64,000 bases of DNA from Cystobacter fuscus DSM 2262 (GTDB lineage: Bacteria > Myxococcota > Myxococcia > Myxococcales > Myxococcaceae), in contig NZ_ANAH02000074.1 in NCBI RefSeq assembly GCF_000335475.2, forward strand, positions 62,001 to 126,000. Reading direction: 5' to 3'. Within the stretch, counting starts at the first letter, position 1. The number at the start of each line of letters is the position of its first letter. This document shows, one piece after another, positions 1-8,971 of the stretch. The notes beneath the pieces were generated by a model that made no database searches, was not told the origin of the DNA, and saw only the letters and a program-made list of their open reading frames with translations. Made by a program: the position numbers and the translations under genes.

Positions 1-36
1 GAAGACAAGTCCCAAAGCGCGACGGGTGTGCGTCCG

Positions 37-414
37 CTAGCGCTTCTGCAGCGCCGAGGCCACCAGGCCGATGAGCTTGAGCTGGGTGCCATCCAGCTTG
101 CGCAGGGTGCGCATGAGGCGGCGCAGCTCGGGCACCTCGTCGTACTCCTCCGGCGTGGACTCGGCCGCCCACGTCGGCACCTCGCCGGTGTTGAGCCCCA
201 ACAGCGAGTCGGACGGCATGCGCAACGCGATGCACAACCGCCGCAGCGACGGCACGCTCGGCAACATCCGGCCCCGCTCCAGCCGCCCATACACCTCGGT
301 CGCCAGCCCCACCCGCTCCGCCACGTCCGCCTGGGTCAATCCCGCACGAACCCGCGCCTCTCGCGCGAGCTCGCCCACATTCGCTGCGAGCTTGCTGGTC
401 GAAGGTTGTCCCAT
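37..414 (-). CDS. XRE-family helix-turn-helix transcriptional regulator
   Basis: A 125-residue protein with a lambda-repressor-like HTH at about residues 10-65 (core ARVRAGLTQADVAERVGL, then VYGRLERGRMLPS). This is the usual XRE pattern of helix, LTQ turn and recognition helix ending in ERG. The C-terminal half is acidic then basic and has no recognisable ligand or peptidase domain, so it probably acts as a small DNA-binding repressor of unknown target. I chose the ATG at 414 because an AGGA lies seven bases upstream. An upstream in-frame ATG at 447 would add 11 residues with no clear ribosome binding site. It diverges from the operon starting at 792 across a 377-bp gap, so autoregulation or control of that operon is possible but not shown. 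Confidence 0.85.
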   Translation of the reverse strand: MGQPSTSKLAANVGELAREARVRAGLTQADVAERVGLATEVYGRLERGRMLPSVPSLRRLCIALRMPSDSLLGLNTGEVPTWAAESTPEEYDEVPELRRLMRTLRKLDGTQLKLIGLVASALQKR

Positions 415-791
415 CGCGGTTTCCTGGCCCTCCGTAAGCCGACCCATCAGGCCGTCTGCTTAGGGTCGGACAGGTGGCCCGTGACAGGATGAGAGGGGTA
501 GTTGGAAGAACGGGGGACTCTAAGAGTGCTCGGATTCCCGAGGGGAACCCTCGTACCGCCCCACGGGTCCACCGGGCACGCGCCTCAGAGGCGAACCCGA
601 TGTGTCAGGTGGGATTGTGGACCAGAGCCAACAGGTGAGGGGAGAACCCTTCACATCCTGGACTTGGTTGAGGACCTGTTACCTCCACCCCGAAACCACC
701 TTCCAATGTCATGTCGCTGGCTATCCTGGTTTTACACGTCTGTCGGACGCCATTTCACCGCCGGGCCCCGGGTCCGCCTAGGCTGTGCGGC
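415..791. other. Divergent intergenic region, no gene seen
   Basis: This is the 377-bp gap between the XRE gene and the rightward operon. Open frames here have atypical composition and no ribosome binding site, so I do not call a gene. A short inverted repeat, CGAGGG-GAA-CCCTCG at 539-553, is a candidate operator. No convincing -35/-10 pair stands out. Confidence 0.4.
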
Positions 792-1355
792 GTGCAGACT
801 CCGGGTCATGCGGTACTCAACCTCGCGCTCCTGGGCGGCCATGCGTCCCCCGCGCTCGCCGTCCCCATCCTCGTGGGAGCGGTGTTGCCGGACGTGCCCA
901 TCGCCGTGCTCTACCTGCGCGAGCGCTACGTGCGCGGCCTGAGCGACGAGCGCATCTGGAGCGAGAGCTACCAGCGCCCCTTCTGGCTCAACCTCATCCA
1001 TGGCGCGCACTCCCTGCCCCTGTCGCTCCTGGGAGGAGTCGTGGCGCTGGCACTGGGAGTGGCGCCCCTGGCCGCCTTCTTCGCCAGCGTCTTCCTGCAC
1101 GCCCTGGCGGACTTCCCCCTGCACGTGCATGACGCCCACCGTCACTTCCTGCCCTTCAGTCAGTACCGCTTCATCAGCCCCATCTCCTACTGGGACGTGC
1201 GCTACCACGGCCGCGCGGTGGCGCTCGGCGAGGCGCTGCTCGTGCTCGGCGTGTCGGCGTGGCTGTGGCCGCGCGTCCCGGGGGCCGCGCGCGCGGGGCT
1301 CGCCGCCGTGACGGTATGGTACGCCATCAACTACTGGAAGAGCTTCCCGAGATGA
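792..1355 (+). CDS. Membrane protein resembling DUF457/YdjM metal-dependent hydrolases
   Basis: A 187-residue integral membrane protein with about four to five hydrophobic segments. The N-terminus TPGHAVLNLALLG followed by GAVLPDVPI matches the H...G..LPD pattern of the YdjM/DUF457 family of membrane proteins annotated as metal-dependent hydrolases. More histidines and aspartates follow (LIHGAHS, FLHALADFPLHVHDAHRH), in keeping with a metal site. The GTG at 792 was chosen because the family motif begins right after it; the frame is open upstream to an ATG at 711, but that stretch does not resemble the family. The stop overlaps the next start as ATGA, so the two are translationally coupled. 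The substrate is unknown. Confidence 0.7.
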   Translation: MQTPGHAVLNLALLGGHASPALAVPILVGAVLPDVPIAVLYLRERYVRGLSDERIWSESYQRPFWLNLIHGAHSLPLSLLGGVVALALGVAPLAAFFASVFLHALADFPLHVHDAHRHFLPFSQYRFISPISYWDVRYHGRAVALGEALLVLGVSAWLWPRVPGAARAGLAAVTVWYAINYWKSFPR

Positions 1356-3217
1356 TGACGCCGCTGGCCTCGTGCGCCGCGCACTGGGTGGAGCTGAGCG
1401 CGGCGGCCGCCGCCCTGCTGGTGCTCGTGAAGGCCGTCAAATACCGCGACTTCACCGAGACGCCCGCGCTGCTCTGGGAGGACGTGGGGTGGGTGGTGCT
1501 CGGGGAGCTGGCCGTGGCGCTGCTCGCCCTATGCGGCCCGGTGGGGCACGTGGTGGGCACGCTCGCGGGCACGCTGCTCTTCGCCGCGCTGTGGCTGGAC
1601 GCGGTGCTCTTCCGCGTCTTCACCATCGAGCTGGGCCCGGGGGGCGTGGGCAGCGTCATCCTCTCCGTGCTGTACCGGGAGCTGGCCGAGCTGGCCTTCG
1701 CCCGCCGCTTCTTCGCCGCCCACCGCTTCTTCGCCACGCTGCCCCTCACCGCGCTGCTCGTCCACGCGGGCGTGCCGCTCGCGCCGCCCGGAGCCCCCTC
1801 GGTGGGACTCGCCCTCGTGCTCGGCGCCGGGCTGAGCCTCACCGCCGCCACCAGCGCGCCCGCGCGCGCGCGCCGGCAGGTGTTCGCCGCCAGTGCGCTG
1901 CTCGTCCTGGCCGCCCTGGCCGGGGGGTTGGCGCCGCCGCTCGCCCTGGCACTGGCCGTGGCGGGCCTGGGCACGTGGGCCGGGGTGGGGCTCGTGCCCT
2001 CGCGCCGCGCGGGGGGGCCCCATGGGGTGCGCCACTTCTTCATCGAGCGGCCCCGGCCCGAGCCCCCCGGCTTCCAGCCCCGGCCGGAGCACGCGCCCCT
2101 GCTCACCCAGGCCCCGCGCCCTCCCCGTCCGAGCGCCGCGCACGGCCTGCTCCGGGGAGAGGACGTGCTGCTGTTCACCTTCGAGTCCGTGGGCCAGTGC
2201 CACCTGGACGCCGTCAGGCCGGGGGGAGCCCGCGCGCCCTTCCTCGAGGGGTTGTGGCCCCGGGCGCTGCGCTCGCGCCACCACGCGTGCGTGTCGCCGA
2301 CGACGAACAACGCGCACCGGGCGCTCTACACGAGCGGCTATGGCGAGGGCCCCTCGGCGGGCCTGCGCGCGCTGCGGGAGGCGGGCTACCGCACCGTGTA
2401 CCTCACCACCGCGCGCACGGCCGACTATGGCCTGCGGGAGATCCTCGACGCGGCGGGCTTCTCTCATGTCATCGACCGGGAGGACCTGGAGACGTCGGCG
2501 GGGGGGACGCCGCCGGATCAGGCCCTGCTGACCCGGGGCCTCGAGCGGCTCGCGGCGGTGCTGGCGGGACACCGGCCCTTCCTGCTGCACGTGCACGCCA
2601 CGCACACGCACGTGCCCTACCGGGTCGCCGAGCCGGAGCGCTTCCACCGCTTCGACATGGCCGAGGACCGGGGCCGCTTCTTCAATGGCATCGAGGAGGC
2701 GGACTGGCTCTTCGGGGCGCTGCGCGACGGCTTGCGCGAGCGGGGACTCATCGACGAGCCGCTGGTGGTGCTCAGCAGCGATCACGGCCAGGCGTTCGGC
2801 GCGCTGGGCTACCAGTCCCACGGCAGCGCGGTGACGCGCGAGGAGCTGGACGTGCCCCTGGTGATGCACCACCCGCGGCTGCCCGCGCGGGAGGTGGCCT
2901 TCTCCTCGCACTTCGACGTGCTGCCCACGGTGGTGGACCTATTGGGGCTCGGCCATGACACGCCCGTGTGGGGCGAGTCCCTGCTGCACGAGGACCGACG
3001 GCCCGAGCTGCTCGTGTGGGCGGGCCATCCCTCGCGCCGCACCACGTCTCATTATGGTTTGTTGCTGCGGGGGGAGAAGCTGATGGTGGACCTGACGCTG
3101 GGCCGGTGCCTGCGCATGGACTGGGAAGAGGAGCACGTGGAGACGGTCGAGGGGGCGGAGAAGGCGTATCTCGAGGCGCTGGTGTCCCGGTTGATGAGCC
3201 TGCGGGGTGTCACGTGA
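1352..3217 (+). CDS. Membrane-anchored alkaline-phosphatase-superfamily enzyme (sulfatase / LtaS-like)
   Basis: A 621-residue protein. Roughly the first 210 residues form several transmembrane helices and the rest is a periplasmic catalytic domain of the sulfatase/alkaline phosphatase superfamily. Visible motifs are DVLLFTFES (about residue 270, first metal ligand region), SPTTNNAHRALYTSG (about 312, where a Thr is the likely nucleophile, as in lipoteichoic acid synthase and phosphoethanolamine transferases rather than the Cys of true sulfatases), HATHTHVPY (about 413) and SSDHGQAFG (about 475, metal-binding DHG). The likely role is transfer or hydrolysis of a phospho- or sulfo-group on an envelope lipid or glycan. 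The ATG at 1352 overlaps the previous stop (ATGA), and its own stop overlaps the next start (GTGA at 3214), giving a coupled three-gene operon. Confidence 0.8.
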   Translation: MMTPLASCAAHWVELSAAAAALLVLVKAVKYRDFTETPALLWEDVGWVVLGELAVALLALCGPVGHVVGTLAGTLLFAALWLDAVLFRVFTIELGPGGVGSVILSVLYRELAELAFARRFFAAHRFFATLPLTALLVHAGVPLAPPGAPSVGLALVLGAGLSLTAATSAPARARRQVFAASALLVLAALAGGLAPPLALALAVAGLGTWAGVGLVPSRRAGGPHGVRHFFIERPRPEPPGFQPRPEHAPLLTQAPRPPRPSAAHGLLRGEDVLLFTFESVGQCHLDAVRPGGARAPFLEGLWPRALRSRHHACVSPTTNNAHRALYTSGYGEGPSAGLRALREAGYRTVYLTTARTADYGLREILDAAGFSHVIDREDLETSAGGTPPDQALLTRGLERLAAVLAGHRPFLLHVHATHTHVPYRVAEPERFHRFDMAEDRGRFFNGIEEADWLFGALRDGLRERGLIDEPLVVLSSDHGQAFGALGYQSHGSAVTREELDVPLVMHHPRLPAREVAFSSHFDVLPTVVDLLGLGHDTPVWGESLLHEDRRPELLVWAGHPSRRTTSHYGLLLRGEKLMVDLTLGRCLRMDWEEEHVETVEGAEKAYLEALVSRLMSLRGVT

Positions 3218-4509
3218 GGGTCGCACCGCTGTCGCGTCCCGAGCGCCCCCGGGTGCTCGTCCTCTGCCCGGGAGCATGGGACAAGGTGGCGCTGGAGACG
3301 CGCTTCGATGGGCGCTACGAGCTGCTCTACGACGGGGAGCGCCTGGTGGAGAGCCCCTCGCTCTGGGAGGGCCTGCGCTTCGACGTGTTCCGCTGGGTGG
3401 AGCGCACGGCGGAGGCGTGGCGGGACCAGGGGCTCACGGGAGTGGTGGGCACGGGGGACTACCCGGGCTGCATGCTGGCCTCGCTCGTGGGCGAGCGGCT
3501 GGGCCTGCCGGTGCCCCCGCCCGAGGTCGTGGTGCGGCTGAGCCACAAGTACTACAGCCGTCAAATCCAACAGACGTGGGTGCCCGAGGCCACGCCCGAC
3601 TTCGAGCCCCTCCATCCCTTCGCCGGGCCGCCCCGGATGAAGCGGCTCGGCTATCCGCTGTTCATCAAGCCCGTGAAGGGCACCATGTCCATCCGCGCGC
3701 GGCGGGTGAACGACGCGCGGGAGTGGCGCGAGGCGGTGCGCTTCTCGTGGCGCGAGCGCCTGGAGAAACACCTGCTCTTGCGGCCCTACCAGCACCTGCT
3801 CGAGCGCTACACGGATGCCCAGGTGCCCGCCTGGTATTTCATCGGCGAGACACCGCTCGCGGGCGCACAGGTGACGGTGGATGGCTTCGTCGAGGGGGGA
3901 AAGGCCGTGGTGATGGGGATCGTCGACTCGGTGATGTACCCGGGGACGATCAGCTTCCAGCGCTTCGAATACCCCTCGGTGCTGCCCGAGTCGGTGCAGG
4001 CGCGGATGCGCGAGGTGGCGACGCGGCTGATGGAGGGCAGCGGCTTCGACCACGCGTGCTTCAACGTGGAGATGTTCCACGACGCGGCGAGCGATCGGGT
4101 GACGGTGATTGAAGTGAACCCGCGCATGTCCTACCAGTTCGCGGACCTCTACGAGCGGGTGGACGGGATGAACACCTACGAGGCGCAGCTCGCGCTGGCG
4201 GTGGGGCGGCCGGTGCCCTGGAGGAGGCGGGCGGGACGGGACGGCGCGGTGGCGAGCTTCGTCATGCGCCGCTTCAGCGACGCGCGGGTGGCACGCGTGC
4301 CCTCGGAGGAGGAGCTCGCCCGGGTGAAGGAGCGCTTTCCGGGCACCGTCATCCAGGTGCTGTGCGCGCCGGGGGAGCGCTTGTCGGAGCATGACCAGGA
4401 CGTGGGCAGCTACCGCTACTGCATCGTCAACCTGGGCGCCCCCACACGCGAGGAGCTGCTCGCGCGCTACGAGCAGGTGGAGCGGATGCTGCCCTTCACC
4501 TGGGAGTGA
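3214..4509 (+). CDS. ATP-grasp domain protein
   Basis: A 431-residue cytoplasmic protein with an ATP-grasp fold. The segment GYPLFIKPVKGTMSIRARRV (about residues 145-165) carries the nucleotide-binding Lys. The metal-binding end of the fold is seen in FNVEMF followed by VIEVNPRMSYQF (about 290-315), with the E.NPR signature. Family members ligate a carboxylate to an amine or thiol through an acylphosphate. The substrate cannot be told from sequence; the protein resembles the carboxylase/D-Ala-ligase-like type used in small-molecule biosynthesis. The start is GTG at 3214, overlapping the TGA of the preceding gene, so it is the third member of a coupled operon with the membrane protein and the LtaS-like enzyme. 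Confidence 0.8.
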   Translation: MRVAPLSRPERPRVLVLCPGAWDKVALETRFDGRYELLYDGERLVESPSLWEGLRFDVFRWVERTAEAWRDQGLTGVVGTGDYPGCMLASLVGERLGLPVPPPEVVVRLSHKYYSRQIQQTWVPEATPDFEPLHPFAGPPRMKRLGYPLFIKPVKGTMSIRARRVNDAREWREAVRFSWRERLEKHLLLRPYQHLLERYTDAQVPAWYFIGETPLAGAQVTVDGFVEGGKAVVMGIVDSVMYPGTISFQRFEYPSVLPESVQARMREVATRLMEGSGFDHACFNVEMFHDAASDRVTVIEVNPRMSYQFADLYERVDGMNTYEAQLALAVGRPVPWRRRAGRDGAVASFVMRRFSDARVARVPSEEELARVKERFPGTVIQVLCAPGERLSEHDQDVGSYRYCIVNLGAPTREELLARYEQVERMLPFTWE

Positions 4510-4510
4510 T

Positions 4511-5389
4511 TCACGGCGCCCAGCGCTGGGGGCGCGAGCGCAGCGTGGTGAGGCCCATCGCGTCACACCACGCGAGGTAGCGCTCGCGGGGGACGCCCGC
4601 CCAGGCCAGATCCTCGAGCGACTCGCGCAGGGGCGCGTCCGTCACCACGGTGGCGAGCCGGCGGTAGAGCAGCGCCTCCTCGCGGTGGGCGCGCAGGGTG
4701 GCCGCGAGCTTCTCCGCGCCCCGGGGCCGCACCGTCCACGTGGCCGCGTCCTCGGGGATGCGCTCCAGGTGGCCGTACTCTCCGAGCAGCAGGCTCGCGC
4801 CCTTCTCGCCGAAGCCGGGCAGGCCGGGGATGCCATCCGCGGCGTCGCCCACGAGCGCCAGCAGGTCCGGCACGCTCGCCGGCGCCACGCCCAGCCGCGC
4901 CCGCACCGCCGCCTCGTCCATCTCCTTGTGTTGCTTGCGGTCCACCTGCACCACGCGCTGGCCGCGCACGCACTGCCCCAGGTCCTTGTCCGGGGTGAGC
5001 AGGCGCACCTGCTCCACCTGGCCGGCCCAGCGCGCGGCGGCGGTGCCCAGCGCGTCATCCGCCTCCAGTTCCTTCATGGACCACACGGTGAGCCCGAGCG
5101 CGCGCACCGCCTCCTCGGCCGCGTCGAACTGCGCGAGCAGCTCCGGGGGGACGCCCTCGTCGGACTTGTACCCGGCGAACAGCTCGTTGCGGAACGAGTG
5201 GATGGGGTTGTCGAAGGCCACCGCCACGTGGCTCACCGCCTCGTGCTCGTCGTGCAGGAGCGCGAGCAGCGAGGCGGCGAGCCCCACCGTGGCCTTCACG
5301 TCCCGACCGTCCGGAGATTGGACGCCAGGACGAGGTGAAAAGTGGGCACGGAACAGCTCATAGGTCCCATCGACGAGGTGCAGGCGCAT
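4511..5389 (-). CDS. Stand-alone 5'-3' exonuclease (PolI N-terminal domain family)
   Basis: A 292-residue protein of the FEN/PolA-5'-exonuclease family without a polymerase domain. It starts MRLHLVDGTYELFRAHFSP (metal-binding Asp in LVDG). It has AFDNPIHSFRNELFAGYKS (the RxxL..YK segment), MKELEADDALGTAA and LLTPDKDLGQCV (acidic metal ligands), then the helix-hairpin-helix region DLLALVGDAADGIPGLPGFGEKGA, where the GDxxDGIPG signature is clear. It is expected to remove 5' flaps or RNA primers. The ATG at 5389 was chosen because the family N-terminus begins there; the longer frame to 5470 adds non-homologous residues. It converges tail-to-tail with the ATP-grasp gene, one base apart. Confidence 0.88.
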   Translation of the reverse strand: MRLHLVDGTYELFRAHFSPRPGVQSPDGRDVKATVGLAASLLALLHDEHEAVSHVAVAFDNPIHSFRNELFAGYKSDEGVPPELLAQFDAAEEAVRALGLTVWSMKELEADDALGTAAARWAGQVEQVRLLTPDKDLGQCVRGQRVVQVDRKQHKEMDEAAVRARLGVAPASVPDLLALVGDAADGIPGLPGFGEKGASLLLGEYGHLERIPEDAATWTVRPRGAEKLAATLRAHREEALLYRRLATVVTDAPLRESLEDLAWAGVPRERYLAWCDAMGLTTLRSRPQRWAP

Positions 5390-5435
5390 GGGCCCCAGGT
5401 GTAGCCTATCCGCCGTACCTGCGCTCCCAAGCCGC

Positions 5436-6020
5436 ATGCCTCCGGACATCTCCCAGGCCCCGCTCACCACGCCGCGGTTGCTGCTGACCCTGCTGCCGCC
5501 GGATGCCGCCGCGCGCGTGCTCGCCTATCACCTCGCCAACCGAGAGCACCTGGGACCCGTGTCACCCGCGCGCCCGGACAACTTCTTCACCGTCACCTGG
5601 TGGCGCTCGCGCCTGGCCCAGGACGCCGAGGACTGGCGGCGCGGCCTGGCCCTGCGCCTCTTCCTGCTGTCGCGCGCGGCCCCGCCCACCACGAGCCCGG
5701 TGCTGGGCAGCGTGTCGCTCAACGACATCCGCCGCGGGCCCCTGCAATGCGCCGAGCTGGGCTTCGGGCTCGACGCGCGCCACCAGGGCCTGGGGTTGAT
5801 GAGCGAGGCGGTGAGCGCCGTGTGCGACCATGCCTTCGGGGCCCTGGGCCTGCACCGGCTGATGGCCAACCACCTGCCGGACAACCACCGCAGCGCCGCG
5901 GTGCTGCGCCGCGTGGGCTTCCAGGTCGAGGGGCTCGCGCGCCAGTCCGTCCTCATCGAGGGCCGCTGGAGGGACCATGTCCTCACGGCACGCGTGGCGC
6001 CCGAGCCGCACGAGGACTGA
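5436..6020 (+). CDS. GNAT N-acetyltransferase, RimJ/RimL type
   Basis: A 194-residue GNAT enzyme using acetyl-CoA. The N-terminus TPRLLLTLLPPDAA is the typical opening of the RimJ/RimL/Acetyltransf_3 branch (L.TPRL.LR). It continues with LGSVSLNDI, the core GFGLDARHQGLGLMSEAVSAV (acetyl-CoA loop, equivalent to Q/RxxGxG/A), then LGLHRLMANHLPDNHRSAAVLRRVGF (the conserved N..S..VL...GF segment). The substrate may be a ribosomal protein N-terminus or a small amine. The ATG at 5436 follows the family boundary; the preceding in-frame codons up to 5388 overlap the divergent exonuclease start. Confidence 0.85.
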   Translation: MPPDISQAPLTTPRLLLTLLPPDAAARVLAYHLANREHLGPVSPARPDNFFTVTWWRSRLAQDAEDWRRGLALRLFLLSRAAPPTTSPVLGSVSLNDIRRGPLQCAELGFGLDARHQGLGLMSEAVSAVCDHAFGALGLHRLMANHLPDNHRSAAVLRRVGFQVEGLARQSVLIEGRWRDHVLTARVAPEPHED

Positions 6021-6023
6021 GCC

Positions 6024-6761
6024 TTACTGGGAGCGGCGCTGGGCGAAGAGCCAGGTGCTCACCGCCTCGTCGAGGTAGACGGTGTCGAAGATGTCATGGC
6101 CCAGGCCGGGCAGCTCCGTGTAGCGCACGGAGGTGTTGCCCACGGCCTTGAACAGCTCCAGGAAGGCGCGGCTCTCGGAGACGGGCACCTCCTTGTCCGC
6201 GTCGCCGTGCCACATCCACAGGGGCACGCCCTTGAGCCGCTCCACCACGGTGCGGTCCGCCGAGCGCTCGGCCACCGACAGCACGGCGGCGAAGCGCTCC
6301 GGGAAGCGCGCCGCGAAGCGCACCGCGCCCTGGGCCCCGATGGACTCCCCCGCCAGGTACACCCGTCGGCGATCTCCCCCGTACTCGGCCAACGTCCTGT
6401 CCACGGCCTGCAGGGCGAAGTCCGCCACGTCCCCGCTCCAGTCCGCGCCGGGCGGACACTGGGGAAGCACCAGCAGGGCCGGGTAGCGCTCGGGGTACAG
6501 CCGCACCGCCGCCGCCAGACGCTGCGAGCGCTGCCGCGTGCCCTCCGTGCCGCGCGAGTTCGCCCCATGCAGCGCCAGGATGACCGGCCATACCTGTCCG
6601 GGGCGGTAGTGGGGTGGGAGATAGACGGAGTAGGAATACGACACCCCGCGCACGGTGAGCGTCTTGGCGACGAACGAGCCCGGAGTGCCCGGAGGAGACG
6701 CTTCCTGCCCCGGCGAGCCCGTCATCAACCACGCCACCAGCACCATCGTGACCGCGCCCAT
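6024..6761 (-). CDS. Secreted alpha/beta-hydrolase (esterase / poly-esterase type)
   Basis: A 245-residue protein with an N-terminal hydrophobic segment (GAVTMVLVAWLMTGSPG), consistent with a signal peptide. The hydrolase fold shows an oxyanion-region motif VILALHGANSRG, the nucleophile elbow YLAGESIGAQGAV (G-E-S-I-G), an acidic residue in MWHGDADKEVPV, and the catalytic His in LPGLGHDIFD. This order and the phrase YSVYLPPHYRPGQVWPVILALHG match the prolyl-oligopeptidase-like/phospholipase-carboxylesterase group (predicted peptidase or esterase with CE1-like fold). The start at 6761 has a perfect AAGGAG five bases upstream, better than any start in the longer open frame reaching 6956. It converges with the GNAT gene with a three-base gap. 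Confidence 0.82.
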   Translation of the reverse strand: MGAVTMVLVAWLMTGSPGQEASPPGTPGSFVAKTLTVRGVSYSYSVYLPPHYRPGQVWPVILALHGANSRGTEGTRQRSQRLAAAVRLYPERYPALLVLPQCPPGADWSGDVADFALQAVDRTLAEYGGDRRRVYLAGESIGAQGAVRFAARFPERFAAVLSVAERSADRTVVERLKGVPLWMWHGDADKEVPVSESRAFLELFKAVGNTSVRYTELPGLGHDIFDTVYLDEAVSTWLFAQRRSQ

Positions 6762-7114
6762 GGAGCTCCTTGGACTGTCCGTCCACCGCCAGCGGCGAGG
6801 GTCGAACGAGCGACAGAAGCTACCTCCGCGCACGAGTACCGGAAGCCCCCGCCAGAGGGACCGCGGGGCAAGGGTTGCGTTTCCATCACCTCGGCCGCGC
6901 GGCGTGACAAGCCGGGAAGAAAAGTGCGGCCACGCGCGGACCCGGTGGTTTCCCATTCAACGAGTCCGTGCGCGGCCAGCCCGCAGCCAGAAGCACCTTG
7001 GAGGGGTTTTGCGCTGACTGCTCCTCCAATATACACGGAGGTATTCCGTTTTTCACCGTCTTCGCGGCTTTTTTCGTTCTGGGCGGTAATCCGGGCCAGA
7101 AGCGAATCCGATGC
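6762..7114. other. Intergenic region, no gene seen
   Basis: This stretch carries the upstream region of the esterase gene (leftward) and the downstream region of the GlsB-type gene. The part at about 7020-7110 is clearly richer in A and T than the surroundings, with T runs near 7040 and 7067. I find no strong stem before the T runs, so I do not call a terminator. Confidence 0.35.
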
Positions 7115-7375
7115 CTAACGTCTGCCGGACATCATCGAGCCGATGAAGAGCAGCACGATGGCGCCGATGATGGCGCCGATGAAGCTGCTGGCCTGGAAGA
7201 AGCGCCAGCTGCCGCCGCGGATCACCGAGGCGAGGAAGCCGCCCATGAACGAGCCGCCGATGCCCAGCAGGGTGGTGGCGATGATGCCCATGGCCTGACG
7301 GCCCGGCATGACGGCGCGGGCGATGAGGCCCGCGAAGAATCCCAAGATGATCCACGAACACAGGCCCGAGCCCAT
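7115..7375 (-). CDS. GlsB/YeaQ/YmgE-family small membrane protein
   Basis: An 86-residue protein with three hydrophobic segments. The pattern IILGFFAGLIARAVMPGRQAMGII, then LLGIGGSFMGGFLA and a final glycine-rich helix FIGAIIGAIVLLFIGSMM, is the standard transglycosylase-associated/GlsB signature (ARxxxPG..G...T...GI.GA..GG). Members sit in the inner membrane and are often induced by stress; the molecular function is not established. GGAGGAG lies directly upstream of the ATG at 7375. It is transcribed alone. Confidence 0.9.
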   Translation of the reverse strand: MGSGLCSWIILGFFAGLIARAVMPGRQAMGIIATTLLGIGGSFMGGFLASVIRGGSWRFFQASSFIGAIIGAIVLLFIGSMMSGRR

Positions 7376-7466
7376 CTCCGCTCCTCCTCGACCTTAAAAT
7401 GGGTGACGAAAACCCCAGTGTGCATGAAGTACGACCGGGGGCGAGTTTCCATTGCGTGCCGGCGGA

Positions 7467-8795
7467 TCAGCCGCCCGCGCGGGCCACCTCGCGCAGGCTG
7501 GCTTCCACCCCCGCGAGCAGCTCGTCCAGCGCGGCGTCCGGGATGTTGAGCGCGGGGGCCACGTACACCGTGTCGCCCAGGGGGCGCAGGTACAGGCCGC
7601 GCCGCCGCGCCGCCTCGTACACCCGCCAGCCCGCCCGGGCCAGGTAGCCTCCGCCGCCCAGGTCCACCGCGCCCACCAGGCCCAGCGCCCGGGGCCGCGT
7701 CACGCCGGGGATGTCCGCGGCCATGCGCTCGAAGGCGGCCTTCACCCGGGGCGCCTTGCGCGCCACCTGCCCGAGCACGTCCTCGTCCCGGTACACCGCG
7801 AGCACCTCGCGCGCCACCGCCGCGCCCAGCGGGTTGCCGCAGTACGAGTGCCCGTAATACAGCGCCCGCTCGCTCCCGCCCCCGAAGCCGCAGAACACCC
7901 GCTCGGTGGCCAGCGTCGCCGCGAAGGGCAAGAGGCCCCCCGACAGCGCCTTGGCCAGACACAGCAGATCCGGCACCACGTCCGCCAGGTCGCACGCGAA
8001 GCGCGCCCCCGTGCGCCCCAGGCCCGTGAAGACCTCGTCGGCGATGAGGAAGGTGTCCACCGCGCGCGTGGCCTCGCGCACCGCCCGGAGGAAGGCCGGC
8101 GCGTACACGTGCATGCCCGCCGCGCCCTGGATGAGCGGCTCGAGGATGACGGCGGCGATCTCGTCCGGGTGCGCGCGCAGCGTGGCCTCCACCTGGGCGA
8201 AGGCGCGCTCCCAGCCCGCGGGCTCGGCGGGGGAAGGCACGTGCACCACGTCGAAGAGCAGCGGCCCGAAGACGTCGCGGAACACCTCCACCCCGCCCAC
8301 GCTCGTGGCGCCGATCGTCTCGCCATGGAAGGCCCCCGAGAGCGTGATGAAGCGCGTGCGCGCGGGCCGTCCGTTCTGCGCCCAGTACTGGGCCGCCATC
8401 TTGATGGCCACCTCCACCGCCGTGCTCCCGTTGTCCGAGTAGAAGACGCGCGAGAGCCGCTCCGCCCCGGGCCCCCCCGCGCCCGGCGCCAGGGCGACGA
8501 GCTCCGAGGCCAGCCGCGCGGCCGGCGCGTGCGTCACCCCCGCGAGCGAGGTGTGGGGAAAGGCCCCGGCCTGCTCGGTGAGGGCGCGCACCAGCCGCGG
8601 GTGGCGATGCCCCAGGGTGGACACCCACCACGAGCCGTTGGCGTCCAGATAGCGCGTGCCATCCGCGTCGAACAGGTAGGGCCCCTCGGCGCCCACGACG
8701 ACGAGGGGATCCGTCGTGGCGATGTACGCGTCCATGGGGGTGTAGGGGTGCCACACATGCCGCTTGTCCAGGGCGACGACTTCCGAGCGCTGCAT
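7467..8795 (-). CDS. bioA: Adenosylmethionine-8-amino-7-oxononanoate aminotransferase
   Basis: A 442-residue class-III PLP aminotransferase. It catalyses transamination of 8-amino-7-oxononanoate to 7,8-diaminononanoate with S-adenosylmethionine as amino donor (biotin synthesis). The BioA-specific N-terminus RHVWHPYTPM is present, followed by GTRYLDANGSWWVSTLGHRHP, VFYSDNGSTAVEVAIKMA, ITLSGAFHGET, FLIADEVFTGLGRTG and the PLP-lysine segment CLAKALSGGLLPFAA (Lys near residue 280). The length is normal for BioA (about 430). GGAGG precedes the ATG at 8795. No other bio genes are in the window, so it stands outside a biotin operon. Confidence 0.93.
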   Translation of the reverse strand: MQRSEVVALDKRHVWHPYTPMDAYIATTDPLVVVGAEGPYLFDADGTRYLDANGSWWVSTLGHRHPRLVRALTEQAGAFPHTSLAGVTHAPAARLASELVALAPGAGGPGAERLSRVFYSDNGSTAVEVAIKMAAQYWAQNGRPARTRFITLSGAFHGETIGATSVGGVEVFRDVFGPLLFDVVHVPSPAEPAGWERAFAQVEATLRAHPDEIAAVILEPLIQGAAGMHVYAPAFLRAVREATRAVDTFLIADEVFTGLGRTGARFACDLADVVPDLLCLAKALSGGLLPFAATLATERVFCGFGGGSERALYYGHSYCGNPLGAAVAREVLAVYRDEDVLGQVARKAPRVKAAFERMAADIPGVTRPRALGLVGAVDLGGGGYLARAGWRVYEAARRRGLYLRPLGDTVYVAPALNIPDAALDELLAGVEASLREVARAGG

Positions 8796-8971
8796 TCCAC
8801 GTCCTCCGACTGCCACCGGGGCGCGCGTGCCTACCACGGGGCCCGGCCGGGAGCGCGTCCGGAGTGGACCCGGGGGAGGAGGCCCATGCCGCCGGGCGAG
8901 GGGTGGCCTGACTGTCCGCCGAGCAGCACCGGGGGTGCGGAGGAGCGGCGCGGGCGGGAGGGACACGTTAG

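Noticed and set aside
7020-7110. AT-richer stretch with T runs considered as a terminator
   Set aside because: No stem of useful length precedes the T runs on either strand.
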